From the NCBI GenBank assembly GCA_017549335.1, contig JAFYVB010000003.1:181471-245470 (forward strand): a stretch of DNA of 64,000 nt, read 5' to 3'. Shown here piece by piece: positions 62,097 through 64,000 of the stretch. The DNA comes from Clostridia bacterium (GTDB lineage: Bacteria; Bacillota; Clostridia; Christensenellales; Aristaeellaceae). Both the position numbers and the translations under genes were made by a program. Position 1 is the first letter of the stretch; each line of letters begins with the position of its first letter. The notes under the pieces are model-generated. The model saw nothing but the letters and a program-made list of their open reading frames with translations. It had not been told where the DNA came from and searched no databases.

Positions 62097-62522
62097 TTAT
62101 TCTTCCACGGTAATGCCCATGGAGCGGGCAGTACCGGCGACCATGCTCATGGCAGCCTCGATGCTGGCGGCGTTCAGGTCGGGCATCTTCTTTTCAGCGA
62201 TCTCACGAACCTGAGCCTGGGTCAGCTTGGCAACCTTGTCCTTGTTGGGCTTGGCAGAACCACTCTCGATGCCCAGGGTCTTCTTGATGAGAACCGGGAC
62301 GGGAGGAGTCTTGGTGATGAAGGTGAAGGAGCGGTCGGAATACACGGTGATGACAACGGGAATGATGTATCCTTCCTGCTTAGCGGTGCGGGCGTTGAAT
62401 TCCTTGCAGAAGCCGGGAATGTTTACGCCGTGCTGACCCAGCGCCGGACCAATGGGGGGCGCGGGAGTAGCCTTGGCCGCGTTAACCTGGAGCTTGATGA
62501 TTGCGGTTACTTTCTTTGCCAT
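62097..62522 (-). CDS. rplK: 50S ribosomal protein L11
   Basis: 141 aa from ATG 62522 (the longer frame starts 4 codons too early). [40 protein letters not shown] and C-terminal [20 protein letters not shown] are canonical. Interacts with the GTPase centre. Confidence 0.95.
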   Translation of the reverse strand: MAKKVTAIIKLQVNAAKATPAPPIGPALGQHGVNIPGFCKEFNARTAKQEGYIIPVVITVYSDRSFTFITKTPPVPVLIKKTLGIESGSAKPNKDKVAKLTQAQVREIAEKKMPDLNAASIEAAMSMVAGTARSMGITVEE

Positions 62523-62614
62523 TGTGAATGGCACCTCCTAAACTATTGTGGTAATGGCGGCACGATTTTTCACGTACCTCCCACTTAGGGAACAACGGGG
62601 ATGACGGGCCGGAC

Positions 62615-63157
62615 TTATTCGGCCTTCTCGACTTGGTTGAAGTCGAGCTCCACCTGCATTTCGCGGCCGAGGAACATCTTGACCTTGACGCGCATCTTGG
62701 CGCGCAGAGCGTCGATTTCCTCTACCGTGCCGGTGAAGTTCTCCAAAGGACCGGAGAGAATGCGAACGTCTTCGCCCACGGCGATGCTGTATTTCGCTTC
62801 CAGGGACTGGCTGCTGAGCATCGACTCGACCTCTTCGGGGGAGAGCGCCACAGGCTTGGACTCGGGGCCTACAAAGCCCGTCACACCGCGCGTGTTGCGC
62901 ACCACATACCAGCTTTCGCTGGTGATGATCATGTTTACAAGAACATAGCCCGGGAAGGTTTTGCGGGTGGTGACCACACGCTTGCCGTTGCGGAACTCGG
63001 CAACCTCTTCGGTGGGCACAACGACGTCAAAGATCAGATCCTGCATGCCGTTGTTTTCAACCGTCTTTTCAAGGTTGTCTTTTACTTTGTTCTCATAACC
63101 CGAATAGGTATGCACTACATACCATTGGGGGGTTGCTTTTTCCGAAGGCTCGGCCAT
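62615..63157 (-). CDS. nusG: Transcription termination/antitermination factor NusG
   Basis: 180 aa. NGN domain (WYVVHTYSGYENKVKDNLEK; FPGYVLVNMIITSESWYVVR) and KOW domain (GEDVRILSGPLENFTGTVEE). Couples RNA polymerase to Rho or pausing signals. RBS GGAGATAGG before ATG 63157. Confidence 0.95.
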   Translation of the reverse strand: MAEPSEKATPQWYVVHTYSGYENKVKDNLEKTVENNGMQDLIFDVVVPTEEVAEFRNGKRVVTTRKTFPGYVLVNMIITSESWYVVRNTRGVTGFVGPESKPVALSPEEVESMLSSQSLEAKYSIAVGEDVRILSGPLENFTGTVEEIDALRAKMRVKVKMFLGREMQVELDFNQVEKAE

Positions 63158-63168
63158 ATCCTATCTCC

Positions 63169-63567
63169 TTAATTACCGGCAGCGGGGGCTTCAGTAGTCT
63201 CCGTAGCGGTATTGTCCTGAACGGTTTCACCGTCGGCAGGCTCAGTCACCTGGGTATCATCCACGGTGGTGGGCTCTTCAACGGTGGTGTTCGGATTAAG
63301 AGAACTCAGGGCAGAAACGAGCTTGGAAGCGCCCATGTCGAGCAGACCGATCACAACGCCCATGAAGACCATGAAGCACAGCACAATCGCAATGTACTTG
63401 AGGTAGCTCTGACGGGTGGGCCAGGTTACCTTCTTCAGCTCGTGCCACATGTTCTTGAAGGGGGAAGCGATTTTGCGGGGCAGGTTCTTGAAGAAAGCAA
63501 GGAACTTGTTTTCCTTCTTGACCTTAACCTCGGTCGTCTCCTTAACGGTCTTTTTCTCGTCTGCCAT
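63169..63567 (-). CDS. secE: Preprotein translocase subunit SecE
   Basis: 132 aa from ATG 63567. The conserved core WHELKKVTWPTRQSYLKYIA and the TM helix VLCFMVFMGVVIGLLDMG. The Thr/Glu-rich C-terminal tail of about 45 residues is unusually long. Partner of SecY/SecG. Confidence 0.95.
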   Translation of the reverse strand: MADEKKTVKETTEVKVKKENKFLAFFKNLPRKIASPFKNMWHELKKVTWPTRQSYLKYIAIVLCFMVFMGVVIGLLDMGASKLVSALSSLNPNTTVEEPTTVDDTQVTEPADGETVQDNTATETTEAPAAGN

Positions 63568-63571
63568 GATC

Positions 63572-63736
63572 TTACCTCGTTTCGCGGTGAGCAGTATGTT
63601 TCCTGCAGAAACGGCAGTACTTGGACAGCTCAATACGGTCGGGGGTGTTCTTCTTATTCTTCTTGGTGTTGTAATTGCGCTGCTTGCACTCGGTGCAGGC
63701 CAGCACGATGTTAGCTCTGGCTTCCTTGGCTGCCAT
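63572..63736 (-). CDS. rpmG: 50S ribosomal protein L33 (zinc form)
   Basis: 54 aa: [19 protein letters not shown] then CRFC near the C-terminus. Two CxxC pairs mark the zinc-binding C+ paralogue. Starts with GGAGG-like purines (AGAGGTGTTCC) before ATG 63736. Ends 4 bp before secE. Confidence 0.95.
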   Translation of the reverse strand: MAAKEARANIVLACTECKQRNYNTKKNKKNTPDRIELSKYCRFCRKHTAHRETR

Positions 63737-63761
63737 GATGGAACACCTCTTTCGGTCGGAT

Positions 63762-63795
63762 CCCTTCGCGGGTGAGCGGGCTCACCCGCGAGGGG
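63762..63795 (-). terminator. Hairpin after tuf (terminator or processing site)
   Basis: 12-bp arms CTCGCGGGTGAGC / GCTCACCCGCGA with a CC loop, between tuf and rpmG. No U-tract follows on the minus strand, so it may slow or process rather than stop transcription. Confidence 0.5.
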
Positions 63796-63804
63796 TTATT
63801 TTAA

Positions 63805-64000
63805 TTATTCGATAACGCTAACGACAGCGCCGGAACCAACGGTACGGCCGCCTTCACGAATAGCGAAACGCAGACCGGCTTCGATGGCGATGGGGGTGAT
63901 CAGGTTCACTTCCATCTCGATGTTGTCGCCGGGCATAACCATCTCAACGCCATCGGGCAGCTTGATGTTGCCGGTAACGTCGGTGGTGCGGAAGTAGAAC
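63805..64000 (-). CDS. tuf: Elongation factor Tu, C-terminal part (rest outside window)
   Basis: Minus-strand frame open to the window edge: [35 protein letters not shown] and [20 protein letters not shown] ending in TAA at 63805-63807. This is the EF-Tu C-terminal domain. No start in view. Confidence 0.95.
   Translation of the reverse strand, partial: FYFRTTDVTGNIKLPDGVEMVMPGDNIEMEVNLITPIAIEAGLRFAIREGGRTVGSGAVVSVIE

Overview
The window (about 57% GC) comes from a bacterium of the phylum Bacillota, most likely class Clostridia from a host-associated or anaerobic setting. The evidence is SepF and DivIVA, sporulation-type genes (YunB, a BofA-like protein, SpoIID/LytB), an oxygen-sensitive iron-sulfur L-serine dehydratase, a 2[4Fe-4S] ferredoxin, RibU behind an FMN riboswitch, YhaM, DUF1934 and DUF2232 proteins, and AGGAGG-type ribosome binding sites. 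The order within Clostridia cannot be fixed from sequence reading alone.

Layout. 1-6.1 kb: end of an FAD oxidoreductase, metallo-beta-lactamase-fold proteins, a small ribbon-helix-helix/zinc-ribbon pair facing a palindromic operator candidate, a possible structured RNA (about 3075-3300) before a zinc-ribbon gene, a DUF1934 operon and a glycosyltransferase. 6.2-13.8 kb: sodium/amino-acid symporter, PHP phosphoesterase, then a tight operon sdaAB-sdaAA-nagA-GH123-like-S66 peptidase that looks like serine, amino-sugar and muropeptide catabolism. 13.8-19.7 kb (minus strand): MscS channel, DivIVA, an unusually P/Q-rich SepF, a HlyD-like protein and an FAD protein. 19.8-31.8 kb: pcrA, two tandem paralogues of unknown function, ligA, an MrfA-type helicase, an MmeI-like Type IIL restriction-modification gene broken at a G10 tract (probably phase-variable), an rRNA methyltransferase and a polysaccharide deacetylase. 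31.9-38.5 kb: ferredoxin, a methyltransferase pseudogene with an in-frame TAG, a giant SpoIID/SH3-repeat protein with a frameshift, TrmN6-like methyltransferase and an AraC regulator. 38.6-44.2 kb (minus): mnmE, yhaM, dnaB, rplI, DUF2232. 44.8-52 kb: rimI-tsaB-tsaE, riboswitch-controlled ribU, an orphan solute-binding protein, bofA-like, tsaC, a LytTR/DUF3021 pair with a recognisable LytTR direct-repeat site, and mrp. 52.5-61.3 kb: PBP1A, YunB, a membrane-anchored repeat protein, a papain-fold-like protein, NUDIX, GNAT and a second S66 peptidase. 61.4-64 kb (minus): tuf-rpmG-secE-nusG-rplK-rplA, ending in a terminator without rplJ/rplL.

Most interesting signals. (1) A pair of roughly 400-490 bp non-coding elements in inverted orientation (44267-44752 and 52062-52467) with nearly identical frames but different palindromes at matching positions, each with compensating arms: a chain of covarying hairpins. 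They bracket 7.3 kb of core genes. (2) The G10 tract in the Type IIL restriction-modification gene. (3) The possible structured RNA near 3.1 kb. (4) Broken genes: the frameshifted SH3 array and the TAG-interrupted methyltransferase.
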